A DNA stretch of 64,000 nucleotides. It comes from Leisingera aquaemixtae. Lineage in GTDB: Bacteria; Pseudomonadota; Alphaproteobacteria; Rhodobacterales; Rhodobacteraceae. Shown piece by piece: positions 17,850 through 26,817 of this stretch. Under the pieces are notes generated by a model. The model was not told the DNA's origin, did not search any database, and was given only the letters and a program-made list of their open reading frames with translations. The DNA lies in the NCBI RefSeq assembly GCF_019801145.1, contig NZ_JAHVJQ010000009.1:168335-232334 (forward strand). Reading direction: 5' to 3'. The stretch's first letter is position 1. Each line of letters begins with the position of its first letter. The translations under genes were made by a program, and so were the position numbers.

Positions 17850-18095
17850 ATGGACATGAACAAGCCCCTGAAACGATGGGAACCAGAACCGGACGTGCCG
17901 TGCCCCAGCCACTATCCCTGGGAGGCACACCGAACCGCAGATATGGACGAAAGCCTTTCGAACGTGATCTGCCCAGGCGCTGGCATGATCATCGCAAACA
18001 ACCTGCCAAACCGGGTCGCAATGCAAATCGTTGACGCTCACAACGGCATGTTCACCGAACACGGAACAGACGAAACCAGTCTGATCCACGACTGA
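17850..18095 (+). CDS. Possible small protein, uncertain
   Basis: An 81-residue frame from an ATG at 17850 (MDMNKPLKRWEPEPDVPCP...). Its composition is protein-like (SNVICPGAGMIIANNLPNRVAMQIVDAHNG), but it has no recognised family, no clear ribosome site and no operon partner. The flanks 17713-17849 and 18096-18420 hold no other gene that I can support; 18141-18165 contains a GCATTCGCTGCGGCTGCAGC segment resembling the border repeats. Confidence 0.3.
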   Translation: MDMNKPLKRWEPEPDVPCPSHYPWEAHRTADMDESLSNVICPGAGMIIANNLPNRVAMQIVDAHNGMFTEHGTDETSLIHD

Positions 18096-18420
18096 TCCAG
18101 AAACCGCCGGGCACGAACGACTGCAATGCGGGACCGAGCGGGCATTCGCTGCGGCTGCAGCATGGGTTTTCAAGTACATCAGCCTGCGCAGGACACCGAC
18201 ATTGGTGCCACATGCAGCGCACGGCAGGAGGGCGTTTAACGACGAATGCTGCGCCTTTGTTGAAGGGGCAATGTTCCAAGTCCTTATGCCATTCACTGAC
18301 GATTGCGATTGAGCTTGTTCGGCCCTGAACGTTCTAAATTGTTGAAATCGTCAGGGAAATTTACTTTAGGTTGAAACAGTGTAAAATTATGGAAATCCAT
18401 CCGTCCGATTGGTTTTTCGA

Positions 18421-21400
18421 ATGGCAGTTCTTTGCAGATTGATAATTGGCGCGATTTTTCTGCTGACGCTATTATCTCCGCCCCCTTTAACAGCCGGGGA
18501 CACCTGGACGGTTCCGCAACTTGACGCAACGGTGCTGGAACCGTTGCACGTCGAATATCACCCCAAATTCAAGAACCTGGTGTTGATTGTAAACAGGTCA
18601 GGTCGGATCGAAGTTCTGGATGTCGCCAATCCCAATAGCCCTTTGAAACAACTGGAATTTCCAGCAGGGGCGTCAAGTGCTAGTTTTCATCCTATGATGC
18701 CCAATATCGTCTCCGGTGGGATTGACGGTACGGTGCGGCTCTGGGATCTAACAGGTAAGCAGGTGGCGCAGCTCTTTGAGGGGCATGCGGGCCGAGTGAG
18801 GAGTGTCGCCTTCAACCATGATGGCACGCGGATCGTCTCCGGCGGGGATGACGGCACGGTGCGGCTCTGGGATCTGACGGGGAATCAGGTGGCGCAGCCC
18901 TTTGAGGGGCATGAGGGCTGGGTGCTGAGCGTCGCCTTCAACCATGATGGAACGCGGGTCATCTCCGGCGGGGAAGACGGCACGGTGCGGCTCTGGGATC
19001 TGACGGGTACGCAGGTGGCGCAGCCCTTTGAGGGGCATGGGGCCCCGGTGATGAGCGTCGCCTTCAACCATGATGGCACGCGGATCGTCTCCGGCGGGGA
19101 AGACGGCACGGTGCGACTCTGGGATCTGACGGGGAAGCAGGTGGCGCAGCCCTTTGAGGGGCATGCAGGCCGGGTGATGAGCGTCGCCTTCAACCATGAT
19201 GGCACGCGGATCGCCTCCGGAGGGGATGACGGCACGGTGCGGCTCTGGGATCTGACGGGTACGCAGGTGGCGCAGCCCTTTGAGGGGCATAGGGATTTGG
19301 TGCGGAGCGTTGCCTTCAACCATGATGGCACGCGGCTCGTCTCCGGCGGGGATGACGAAACGGCGCGGCTGTGGGAAATGGCGGGTAAACAGGTGGCGCA
19401 GGCCTTTGAGGGGCATGGGGACCCGGTGACGAGCGTCGCCTTCAACCTTGATGGCACGCGGATCACCTCCGGAGGGAATGACGGCACGGTGCGTCTGTGG
19501 GATCTGACGGGCAAGCAGGTGGCGCAGCCCTTTGAAGGGCATGGGAACCCGGTGACGAGCGTCGACTTCAACCATGATGGCATGCGGCTCGTCTCCGGCG
19601 GGGATGACGGCACGGTGCGGCTCTGGGATCTGACGGGGAAGCAGGTGACGCAGCCCTTTGAGGGGCATGGGGGCCGGGTGCTGAGCGTCGCCTTCAACCA
19701 TGATGGCACGCGGATTGTCTCCGGTGGGAGTGGCGGCACGGTGCGGCTCTGGGATTTGACGGGGAAGCAGGTGGCGCAGCCCTTTGAGGGGCACGGGGAC
19801 TGGGTGCGGAGCGTCGCCTTCAACCATGATGGCACGCGGATCGTCTCCGGCGGGGATGACGGCACGGTGCGGCTCTGGGATCTGACGGGGAAGCAGGTGG
19901 CGCAGCCCTTTGAGGGGCATGAGGGCTGGGTGCTGAGCGTCGCTTTCAACCATGATGGCACGCGGATTGTCTCTGGCGGGAGTGACGGCACGGTACGCCT
20001 CTGGGATCTGACAGGGAAGCAGGTGGTGCAGCCCTTTGAGGGGCATGGGGGCTGGGTGCGGAGCGTTGCCTTCAACCATGATGGCACGCGGATCGTCTCC
20101 GGCGGGGAAGACGGCACGGTGCGGCTCTGGGACACACACGGCAAACAGTTGAGTTTTTTCTACGTCTGCCCGGCCCATGTTGCTTTTCTTACCAATCTGA
20201 ATCAACCAGCAACACGCATTACTGCCCAATGCAAAGACAGAGTGGTGTTTCTTGATGGTCAACTTAACATGCTGGCTCAGATGTTTCTGATTCCAGGTGA
20301 TGGCCTAACGCTGATTACGGGCGAAGGGGTCAGTTGGTATCGAGGTGCGCCGCTCAGGAAGTTCAACACCTATGAATTTATCGAGCGTGAAGAGACGGAT
20401 CCAAATCGCGACAATGTCTCGGTTTTTCAACGGCCACTTGCCAGCAATGTCAAAGCTGAGCGACTGCGGCAGGTGTTGCTTGATGACTGGTCCCCTTGGC
20501 AACGCAGCCTGGACAAACTGTTGACCATCCGAAATCAGGTGACGACAAACTATGACGAGCATGTATATGGCTGGCGGGTATGGGTCTTCTGGCCGTTCCT
20601 CTTGTGGATCTGCACAGTGTTGAGTGCCGGGTTGCTATGGCTTTTCGTTCCTGCCAAATTCTGTCATTGGATGCTGCCCTCGCCGAACGCGCCGGAATTA
20701 CCGCCGCTTCACAAGAAATTCGGCACGATGATCAGTCTTTACGGATGGTTGAGCCGCACCCGCAGACCGACCAATGCCTGGTTCCATCGCCATCGCGCCC
20801 AGTTGGAAGACAGCGTTTTCATCGGTCGTAGGCCCGTGAAAGAGCGGCGGCGCTATGCCGAGGTCTCTCTGGACCGGCCCTGGGCACCTTTCCCCGCACG
20901 GCCAAAACGTAGTGAGCGCATGTTGGGCTGGGTCCACGGCACTGGTGGTAGCGGCAAGACCGCTTTTGCTTGCGATTATGCTTTCCGGTACCTCGTCGGT
21001 AGTCCCAAGGCGCCCTTGCCGGTTTTTGTTGATGAAGACTGGACGGGCGAATTGGCCGATCACGTTGCCTCTGTTCTTCGGCTACACTCCTGGGACCGGG
21101 GCCTGACGCCCAATCTCGTAAAACGGTTAGGTGCGCGAGGGTTGATCTGCCCAATTGTCGACTCGCTGTCCGAGCGGTCGAACGATGATGCCCTGACTAA
21201 AGTGGAGACAGCCGCCAGCGAAAGCCACTTCCGGCATTTAATTGTCACCTCACGCCTGGCCCCGCCCTCGACCCAGTTTTGGGAACAGGCTCATGTCACG
21301 GAAACCAGACCACTCAGTTCAGAGGACGTGCCAAAATTCATCGACAAATACGTGGATGACGAGAAGCAGCGGCCTCTAGTTTCAAATCGCATCGCTGTAC

Positions 21401-21954
21401 TTGTGGACCAAGAGCCAATGCCAAGCCCATTGTTTCTGCGCTTTGCCATTGAGCAAGCTTGTTATGAGGATCTGAAGTCTCCGACCCGGATAGGGCTCGT
21501 TCTCAAGTATGCCGATGCCGCGCGGGCGGGCAAAGTCGATATCGCCAAAGAAGACTTCAATCGGGCGGCGGGACTCGCTGCCGTTGAAGCGGTACGCGGT
21601 GAGGACCATTTGCCAAGAGAATTCACCCATGATTTCTTGCGCGGCGTATTACAACGTGCGGCGGACGAGCAAGTTTTCATGAATGAGCAGAAAACGGAGG
21701 AAGTGACGCCCGCCAAACTGATCGATTTTCTTGAGACCTGCGGCATTCTAAGCCGTAACCTAGTGAATTCCAGGCTGCAATTCACCTACGACCCTGTCGC
21801 CGAGTATCTGGCGGCGTGGTATGTCGCCGAGCAAGAGGAGAAGAACGGTGTGGTTTCTCAACAAGGGTTTGAAGATCTTCCTGAAAGCGCTGTTGCCAAG
21901 GCAATAGTGGAAATTCGAAAGCAACTCCAGCTCAGCGCCGCGTCACATGCATAA
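18421..21954 (+). CDS. Signal/WD40/transmembrane/NACHT-like NTPase sensor protein
   Basis: This is about 1177 residues from the ATG at 18421. Order: hydrophobic leader LIIGAIFLLTLLSPPPLTAG; about twelve WD40 units of 41 residues (core DGTVRLWDLTGKQVAQPFEG, about residues 100-575); a linker; one membrane segment (WPFLLWICTVLSAGLLWLFV, about residues 722-742); then a cytoplasmic NTPase with P-loop GTGGSGKTAF (Lys846) and a NACHT/STAND-like second motif GLICPIVDSLSER; then a helical C-terminus. The propeller would lie in the periplasm and the NTPase inside. STAND proteins use a repeat sensor to trigger oligomerisation and are common in antiphage and programmed-death systems. Having the sensor outside and the NTPase inside is unusual. 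No separate effector domain is recognised. Confidence 0.8.
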   Translation: MAVLCRLIIGAIFLLTLLSPPPLTAGDTWTVPQLDATVLEPLHVEYHPKFKNLVLIVNRSGRIEVLDVANPNSPLKQLEFPAGASSASFHPMMPNIVSGGIDGTVRLWDLTGKQVAQLFEGHAGRVRSVAFNHDGTRIVSGGDDGTVRLWDLTGNQVAQPFEGHEGWVLSVAFNHDGTRVISGGEDGTVRLWDLTGTQVAQPFEGHGAPVMSVAFNHDGTRIVSGGEDGTVRLWDLTGKQVAQPFEGHAGRVMSVAFNHDGTRIASGGDDGTVRLWDLTGTQVAQPFEGHRDLVRSVAFNHDGTRLVSGGDDETARLWEMAGKQVAQAFEGHGDPVTSVAFNLDGTRITSGGNDGTVRLWDLTGKQVAQPFEGHGNPVTSVDFNHDGMRLVSGGDDGTVRLWDLTGKQVTQPFEGHGGRVLSVAFNHDGTRIVSGGSGGTVRLWDLTGKQVAQPFEGHGDWVRSVAFNHDGTRIVSGGDDGTVRLWDLTGKQVAQPFEGHEGWVLSVAFNHDGTRIVSGGSDGTVRLWDLTGKQVVQPFEGHGGWVRSVAFNHDGTRIVSGGEDGTVRLWDTHGKQLSFFYVCPAHVAFLTNLNQPATRITAQCKDRVVFLDGQLNMLAQMFLIPGDGLTLITGEGVSWYRGAPLRKFNTYEFIEREETDPNRDNVSVFQRPLASNVKAERLRQVLLDDWSPWQRSLDKLLTIRNQVTTNYDEHVYGWRVWVFWPFLLWICTVLSAGLLWLFVPAKFCHWMLPSPNAPELPPLHKKFGTMISLYGWLSRTRRPTNAWFHRHRAQLEDSVFIGRRPVKERRRYAEVSLDRPWAPFPARPKRSERMLGWVHGTGGSGKTAFACDYAFRYLVGSPKAPLPVFVDEDWTGELADHVASVLRLHSWDRGLTPNLVKRLGARGLICPIVDSLSERSNDDALTKVETAASESHFRHLIVTSRLAPPSTQFWEQAHVTETRPLSSEDVPKFIDKYVDDEKQRPLVSNRIAVLVDQEPMPSPLFLRFAIEQACYEDLKSPTRIGLVLKYADAARAGKVDIAKEDFNRAAGLAAVEAVRGEDHLPREFTHDFLRGVLQRAADEQVFMNEQKTEEVTPAKLIDFLETCGILSRNLVNSRLQFTYDPVAEYLAAWYVAEQEEKNGVVSQQGFEDLPESAVAKAIVEIRKQLQLSAASHA
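18727..20130 (+). repeat. Twelve tandem 123-bp WD40-coding repeats
   Basis: The unit GTGCGGCTCTGGGATCTGAC recurs every 123 bp. Units are nearly identical in DNA as well as protein, with variation concentrated in the two to three residues after FEGH and in the residues before DGTVRLWD. Unit 6 is the most diverged (DDETARLWEMAGKQVAQAF). Confidence 0.9.
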
Positions 21955-22255
21955 TATGACAACCGTCTCAAGAAGGATCGAGCGAGCAGACGCTTGAGGA
22001 GCACAGTTGTCGACAGTCACTTGAAGGTCCGCGTTTCCAAATTCGCGACGTGCTGCACACGCGAAGACCTGACGGGTTATCAAAGACTGCATTGGGCTCG
22101 TAGTTCCGTTTGCCTCACCCTAGAGAGCGGCGAAGGCAAAACCACGTATCAAATGTTTCTGGGAGGGGGTAGCGATACTCTCTCTTGACCAAGAAAGACA
22201 ACGGGGTGAAAAACGCTACGACACTAAAAAGACTGATTCATTTTCGAGGACAACT
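21955..22255. other. Intergenic gap with a short border repeat
   Basis: 301 bp without a supported gene. TTCGCGACGTGCTGCACACG... at 22042-22069 is repeated with three mismatches at 23142-23169, on the far side of the next gene. Confidence 0.5.
22042..22069 (+). repeat. 28-bp direct repeat flanking the possible nuclease gene (left)
   Basis: Shares 25 of 28 bases with 23142-23169; core CGTGCTGC followed by CGCGAAGACC. Confidence 0.6.
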
Positions 22256-23014
22256 TTGAGCAGCTTGGTAGATTTTTTGGATGCTCCTGCGAATTCACAC
22301 GCAAAAGAATCCATCCTGATGAATAAGTTGTTTTTAGATGTCAAGACCAGCGCGGCGAGGCGCGGTTACTATCTGAACACCTACTTCGACACGGTAGATC
22401 ACGATGGTTTTGACGTCATTTTCGATGATCAAGATGTCTTGATTAAAACACAACTAAAGTCAGTTCGCTCAGATGCCAAAACGAGGAAATGGAATATCAA
22501 AAAGAAAGTTCTGCGACCCTCTCTACAGGATTCTGAGTGTCTAGGCTTTGAGTTTTCCCCCTTAGGAGTTGGAGTAGGTGGCGGAGCGCTGCTTATGAAA
22601 TATGGGGAGTCGAGCGGTGAAATTGTTGCAGAATACTATTACACTGACGCATACATACTTTCCGCGTTTCAGTACGATGTAATCCGTCGCAAACATGCCA
22701 GTAGCAACAAGGCAATCCAAGAATGCCTCAAAGGCTTGCGGCAGGGTGTTGGGGCAACATTTCTGACGGTGCCAATTTCAGCCTTTTTGAAAGCCAAGGA
22801 TGCAGATCGCCTTTTAGCACTCATGTGCTTACATGGGCCAGTCAGCTCTTTTTGGTCCTCAAATCTAGTGCGCCTCATCTCTTATGAATGTGGGTACGAG
22901 AAAGAAGAAAATCTTCCAGCTCCTCCTGAAAAATTGAGGAAGTACATTTGGGAAGAAATTTCAGATTTGGTTAATGAACCGAGATTGACACAAGGTGATT
23001 ATGAGCGGAGCTAA
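22256..23014 (+). CDS. Hypothetical protein, possible DUF4365-like nuclease
   Basis: 252 residues from a TTG at 22256; the next in-frame ATG is at 22319. The segment GYYLNTYFDTVDHDGFDVIF...VLIKTQLKSV has the order of a PD-(D/E)xK nuclease core as seen in DUF4365-type proteins: an acidic residue in a strand, then Q-x-K in the next strand (Q-L-K). The rest has no recognised domain. It is AT-rich and stands as a single-gene cassette between short repeats. If the nuclease call is right it may be a defence nuclease, but this is inference from one motif. Confidence 0.5.
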   Translation: MSSLVDFLDAPANSHAKESILMNKLFLDVKTSAARRGYYLNTYFDTVDHDGFDVIFDDQDVLIKTQLKSVRSDAKTRKWNIKKKVLRPSLQDSECLGFEFSPLGVGVGGGALLMKYGESSGEIVAEYYYTDAYILSAFQYDVIRRKHASSNKAIQECLKGLRQGVGATFLTVPISAFLKAKDADRLLALMCLHGPVSSFWSSNLVRLISYECGYEKEENLPAPPEKLRKYIWEEISDLVNEPRLTQGDYERS

Positions 23015-23141
23015 GTAGAATGAGCTACTCAAATGCACCCATTTTTGGGAAAGCAGTCTTTAGTTTGTTCGATCGGTATTACAACTATGTTCCGCTCAGC
23101 AGTGTTTTCTTGAAGGGCCTTGCAATGGCCGCTTTGGTCCG

Positions 23142-23169
23142 TTCGCAACGTGCTGCGCGCGCGAAGACC
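23142..23169 (+). repeat. 28-bp direct repeat flanking the possible nuclease gene (right)
   Basis: Second copy of the repeat at 22042-22069; the IS element starts 23 bp further right. Confidence 0.6.
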
Positions 23170-23191
23170 AAGCTGTTATTAAAGACCGCAA

Positions 23192-24743
23192 AGGGCTTAT
23201 TCCGTTGAAAAACTCCGCTGTGCCGCCGCCTTGAGGCTTTCGACAGCAGGGAGCGTTCTCCGCTCTTCATGCAGAACGGGGCGTTTGCGGTTGGGGCAGC
23301 AGCTTTGCGAGCTTTCTAAGGTTCTGGGCGGTGGCTGCGAGGTGGATCTCGTCCCGCGCACCGCATGGGCCGCGTAATCGGAGCCGGTCAATTCCAAGGA
23401 TTCGTTTCAGGTGCGCAAACAGCATTTCCACCTTCTTCCGGAGTTTGCAGGAAATCGCGTATTGCGTTGTCTGGGCGATTGCACGAGCCACATCGCGGGA
23501 GGGTTCATAGATCGACCGGGTCACCTTACGCTGAGGGGCTTTTGGACAGCAGCCTGATTTCAAGGCACAGGCATCACAATCGGACTTACGGGCCCGGTAG
23601 CGCAGCATGCCATCCTGATCCGGCTTGGCTTCCCTTGGTTTCGAGAACGCCCGGCGATATTGCCTGAGCTCCTTGCCGCCTGGGCAGACGTAAGCGTCGT
23701 TCGCGGCGTCATAAGTGAAGTCGGCTCGCTCGAATGTGCCGTCCTTACGGCCGGATTTATCTACCACCGGGATATGCGGTGCAATCCCTCGCTCTTCAAC
23801 CAGCCAGTTCAGCATGGGGCCGGTTCCATAGTCCGTATCGGCTATCAGCCGCTCGGGCTTAAGGCCAAAAGTATCAGTGACCCGGTCCACCATCGTCCGT
23901 ACGGCGCCAATATCGGCCTGCCTGATCGAACGGGTGGCCTCGACATCCAGGATCACAGCATTGTCGGTGTCGATCAGGTAGTTCGCGGAATATGCAAAAT
24001 AGGCAGGTCCGCCCCGCGCGCCGGTCCATTGCGAGGCAGGGTCAGCATGCGATGTGAACTTCGGCTTCACCGGGCTGGCCGCGCCAAAGGCGGCGTCATC
24101 AAGTGTGTCCAGATACTCCCTGACAGCGCGCGGCGCATCCGTCGGGCCAAGCGTCGCCGGTTCCCAATCGTCCTGCGGCGAGGAGTTCTGCCGATTGGCA
24201 TCCGCCTGGATCAGGCTGGCATCCGCGGCAAAACGCTGGCCGCTGGCTAGCCCTTCCTCAATGCAGCGCGCGACCACGGTCTCGAAGACATGCCGCAGGA
24301 GATCGCTGTCGCGGAAACGCCCATGCCGGTTTTTCGAGAAGGTCGAGTGATCCGGCACCGGGTCGGTGAGATCGAGGCGGCAGAACCAGCGGTAGGCAAG
24401 GTTCAAGTGAACTTCTTCGCAAAGCCGCCGCTCGGATCGGATGCCCATAGCGTACCCCACCAAAAGCATCCGGATGATCAGTTCCGGATCCACAGACGGC
24501 CTGCCGGTCGTACTGTAATAGGGAGCTAGGTGCTGGCGGATACCGGACAGGTCCACAAACTGGTCAATCACTCGCAGCATGTGGTCACTCGGCACATGAT
24601 CCTCAATGGAGAACTCATAGAACAGCGCACCTTGCGCTTCCTGCCTCGGTCCCATCATCGCCATCAATCCCTGATACCAATGTGAAGATTGAATCAGCGC
24701 TCAGACCGCAAGGCAACCTGAGTTTTTCAACGGAATAAGCCCT
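23192..24743 (-). mobile_element. IS1182-family insertion sequence
   Basis: A 1,552-bp element bounded by perfect 24-bp inverted repeats: AGGGCTTATTCCGTTG... at 23192-23215 and its complement at 24720-24743. It contains one transposase gene on the minus strand. I see no clear target duplication (CGCA on the left, CAGC on the right). It sits between cargo cassettes and does not visibly interrupt a recognised gene. Confidence 0.9.
23267..24667 (-). CDS. IS1182-family transposase
   Basis: This 466-residue DDE transposase is intact. The N-terminal DUF772-type region is clear (DHMLRVIDQFVDLSGIRQHLAPYYSTTGRPSVDPELIIRMLLVGYAMGIRSERRLCEEVHLNLAYRWFCRLD), followed by PDHSTFSKNRHGRF. A catalytic acidic site is in DADASLIQADA-like sequence, and further ones are in AVILDVEATRSIRQADIGAV and LIADTDYGTG. 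A C-terminal cysteine cluster (CDACALKSGCCP) and RKKVEMLFAHLKRILG complete it. It moves its own element by cut-and-paste. Confidence 0.93.
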   Translation of the reverse strand: MMAMMGPRQEAQGALFYEFSIEDHVPSDHMLRVIDQFVDLSGIRQHLAPYYSTTGRPSVDPELIIRMLLVGYAMGIRSERRLCEEVHLNLAYRWFCRLDLTDPVPDHSTFSKNRHGRFRDSDLLRHVFETVVARCIEEGLASGQRFAADASLIQADANRQNSSPQDDWEPATLGPTDAPRAVREYLDTLDDAAFGAASPVKPKFTSHADPASQWTGARGGPAYFAYSANYLIDTDNAVILDVEATRSIRQADIGAVRTMVDRVTDTFGLKPERLIADTDYGTGPMLNWLVEERGIAPHIPVVDKSGRKDGTFERADFTYDAANDAYVCPGGKELRQYRRAFSKPREAKPDQDGMLRYRARKSDCDACALKSGCCPKAPQRKVTRSIYEPSRDVARAIAQTTQYAISCKLRKKVEMLFAHLKRILGIDRLRLRGPCGARDEIHLAATAQNLRKLAKLLPQPQTPRSA

Positions 24744-25016
24744 CAGCAGACATATCGAATTTTCGCCGCGCGCGCTCGCAGCACGAAAATCGCCGCGACC
24801 GAATCATTTTTGGCGCGGCTCTGCGGCGTGAAAACCAGCCGTTCATCTATTTCGCAGCGAAGAAGATAACGTGATGCTACTCAATCCGCTTTACGCGGGC
24901 TTGCCACCCAATCCTAACTTTACCAAGGCTTCACGGTCGCAACCATCGATTTGACAGGGACAAACCCGTGCCATGTTGAGACAATGCAGCACATCTTGAA
25001 CCCACATCTAGACATA

Positions 25017-25433
25017 CTAAGAAATTGGAAGCTGAGCTTTGCGGGTTAGAACCAGCAAAGACAAAAGAGCGACCACTGCAGGTAAGAGCCGAGCAACAAG
25101 GATGACAAGGCTGCCCGTGCCAAAATACCCCACGATTGCCGTAAACACGATCAACGCCAGAACCGTCAGATGAACTTTAGACTGGACGTTGATTGTAAGA
25201 AAAAAGCTTAAGGTCAAGCCAACGGCTATGCTGAAATTGTAAGAAGCGAAACTTGTCCCAACTGCAGCCGTTTTTATGACGGCGGCTGGATCAGATATGC
25301 CCAAGAGACGGTCAGCAACGACCCCCCAAGCAAACGCTTGCATGCCTGCGAAAACCAAATGACCCAGGATGACGAGAGCGATTGAGATCTGAAACAAACG
25401 ACGCATATTTCTATTCCTTTTTGAACGCTTCAT
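25017..25433 (-). CDS. Small four-helix membrane protein
   Basis: 138 residues with four predicted membrane segments: ISIALVILGHLVFAGMQAFAW, SYNFSIAVGLTLSFFLTI, VHLTVLALIVFTAIVGYF and LVILVARLLPAVVALLSLLVL. No family can be named with confidence. Its start (25433) lies inside the last codons of the LuxR-type gene, so the two are translationally coupled. It may be a membrane partner or output of that regulator. Confidence 0.65.
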   Translation of the reverse strand: MKRSKRNRNMRRLFQISIALVILGHLVFAGMQAFAWGVVADRLLGISDPAAVIKTAAVGTSFASYNFSIAVGLTLSFFLTINVQSKVHLTVLALIVFTAIVGYFGTGSLVILVARLLPAVVALLSLLVLTRKAQLPIS

Positions 25434-26586
25434 CGCGTAAGAATTGAGTTCCGAAGCGCATCATCGCGCGCACAAACTGAGTACGATTGGCGCAGCCGGA
25501 TTTGGAAAGGATCGACTTCATTTGAGCGTTGATGGTCGTTACCGCCCGTTCGCGTCGATCTGCGATTTCCGGGTTTGTCAAACCTTGAGAAATGGGCTCC
25601 ACGAGAGCTGTTTCGGCTTTCGTGAGACCGAACGCGCTTCCCACTCGCTCGACATTGCAATGCATCGGAAGGCTAGTGTCTGTCGAACAGATCAGAAAAC
25701 CATCGAAGCTTGCGGTTCCTATTTCATCGGCATTGTTTAGAGGAGAAACCTCGACACAAAGCGCGTCGCTCGGACCACTGATCACGCTTTCCTTTCTCGG
25801 CCGCGCACCAAACTGACCGTGGCGCTCGACATGCTCCATGAGGTCTGTGAGGTGCTTGTTGCCATCGGCGCTACCCAGCAGCAAACGCCCGTCCGTGCCC
25901 ACGCGAATGCTACGGTATGACTCCTGTTGGCGTTGGAACTCTTCATTTCGGGCGACGATCAAGCCGCGGCGGTCCAAGACACAGAGACCAATGGTCAGTT
26001 GATCCATGGCCGACAGAACGGCCCTGTAGCGCTGGTGAAGTTGTCGAAGCGGGATCGAGAGATCCAAAGCCTTTGCCAGGTGGGGCAGTTGCGGGCTCAA
26101 AAATGCGCGTTCTTCTGCGTCGAGCTGTGGTCGACCTGCGCCAAGCTGCAATGAGAATAGGGAAATCCATCGATTGTCTTTGTTCATCACCCCCGCCGCG
26201 CGATGAAAGATGCCGATCGATTCCAGAAACTTGACATGCTCGGTGTTTCGCAGACCTTCTGGGGTAGAGGCGATCAACGTGTCGTCCAACAATTCTACGG
26301 CGTCATGGTTGGAGGTGTGTTTGCGCACGATATCTTGATCCCGCTCTTCAAGATGGGCGCACTTATCGAGGTATGACGATAGCAGGTTATCTGGGTATCG
26401 ACCTGAATGCAGAGGGGCCACGAGATTGCGAGAGGGTCCCTCTTCATGCCATTCAAAGACGATGCTCCCGTGCGCGCCCGTTCGATCTACGACTTCATCC
26501 AAGACAGGCTGCCATGCCGCCGGATCTGCAACGGCGTCGTAAATTTTCAGAGTAAGATCTAGATCGTTCGCTTTCATAGCTCTCAA
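25411..26586 (-). CDS. LuxR-type helix-turn-helix transcriptional regulator
   Basis: This 391-residue protein has a C-terminal LuxR DNA-binding domain: FGLTKAETALVEPISQGLTNPEIADRRERAVTTINAQMKSILSKSGCANRTQFVRAMM. The spacing of L-T-x-x-E, G-x-x-x-x-x-I-A and V-x-T-(I/V)-x-x-x-x-x-x-I-L-x-K fits the family. The N-terminal 300 residues resemble an unclassified sensor with a PAS-like middle (MDQLTIGLCVLDRRGLIVARNEEFQR). It is divergent from the four-gene operon at 26818, with 231 bp between starts, so it is a candidate regulator of that operon. That link is by position only. Confidence 0.8.
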   Translation of the reverse strand: MRAMKANDLDLTLKIYDAVADPAAWQPVLDEVVDRTGAHGSIVFEWHEEGPSRNLVAPLHSGRYPDNLLSSYLDKCAHLEERDQDIVRKHTSNHDAVELLDDTLIASTPEGLRNTEHVKFLESIGIFHRAAGVMNKDNRWISLFSLQLGAGRPQLDAEERAFLSPQLPHLAKALDLSIPLRQLHQRYRAVLSAMDQLTIGLCVLDRRGLIVARNEEFQRQQESYRSIRVGTDGRLLLGSADGNKHLTDLMEHVERHGQFGARPRKESVISGPSDALCVEVSPLNNADEIGTASFDGFLICSTDTSLPMHCNVERVGSAFGLTKAETALVEPISQGLTNPEIADRRERAVTTINAQMKSILSKSGCANRTQFVRAMMRFGTQFLRDEAFKKE

Positions 26587-26817
26587 CCGCCCATAGTTAG
26601 CAAAAGGATAGTCGGAATTTTTTCACAACGCATAGCCCAAATGAACGATGCGCGGCGGAGAAGACTTCTGGATGCTACAGTAAATGAAAAGTTGCCAGCC
26701 GAAAGTAGTACCACGCATTACTTTTGGTTTCTCTTGCCTGAACGGAAACTTTCCGCCTATGGTTGAGAAAGCTTGATCTGCGCATGCAAAGGAGAATTTT
26801 CGCCAGGGGGTCACAAA

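Noticed and set aside
18748..20262. Long antisense frames opposite the WD40 array
   Set aside because: They arise because the 123-bp repeat is a multiple of three and GC-rich; the translation is low-complexity and repetitive with no ribosome site.
23020..23208. 62-codon frame ending in the IS inverted repeat
   Set aside because: Composition is not clearly protein-like and the stop lies in the IS end. A small gene cut by the IS cannot be excluded but is not supported.
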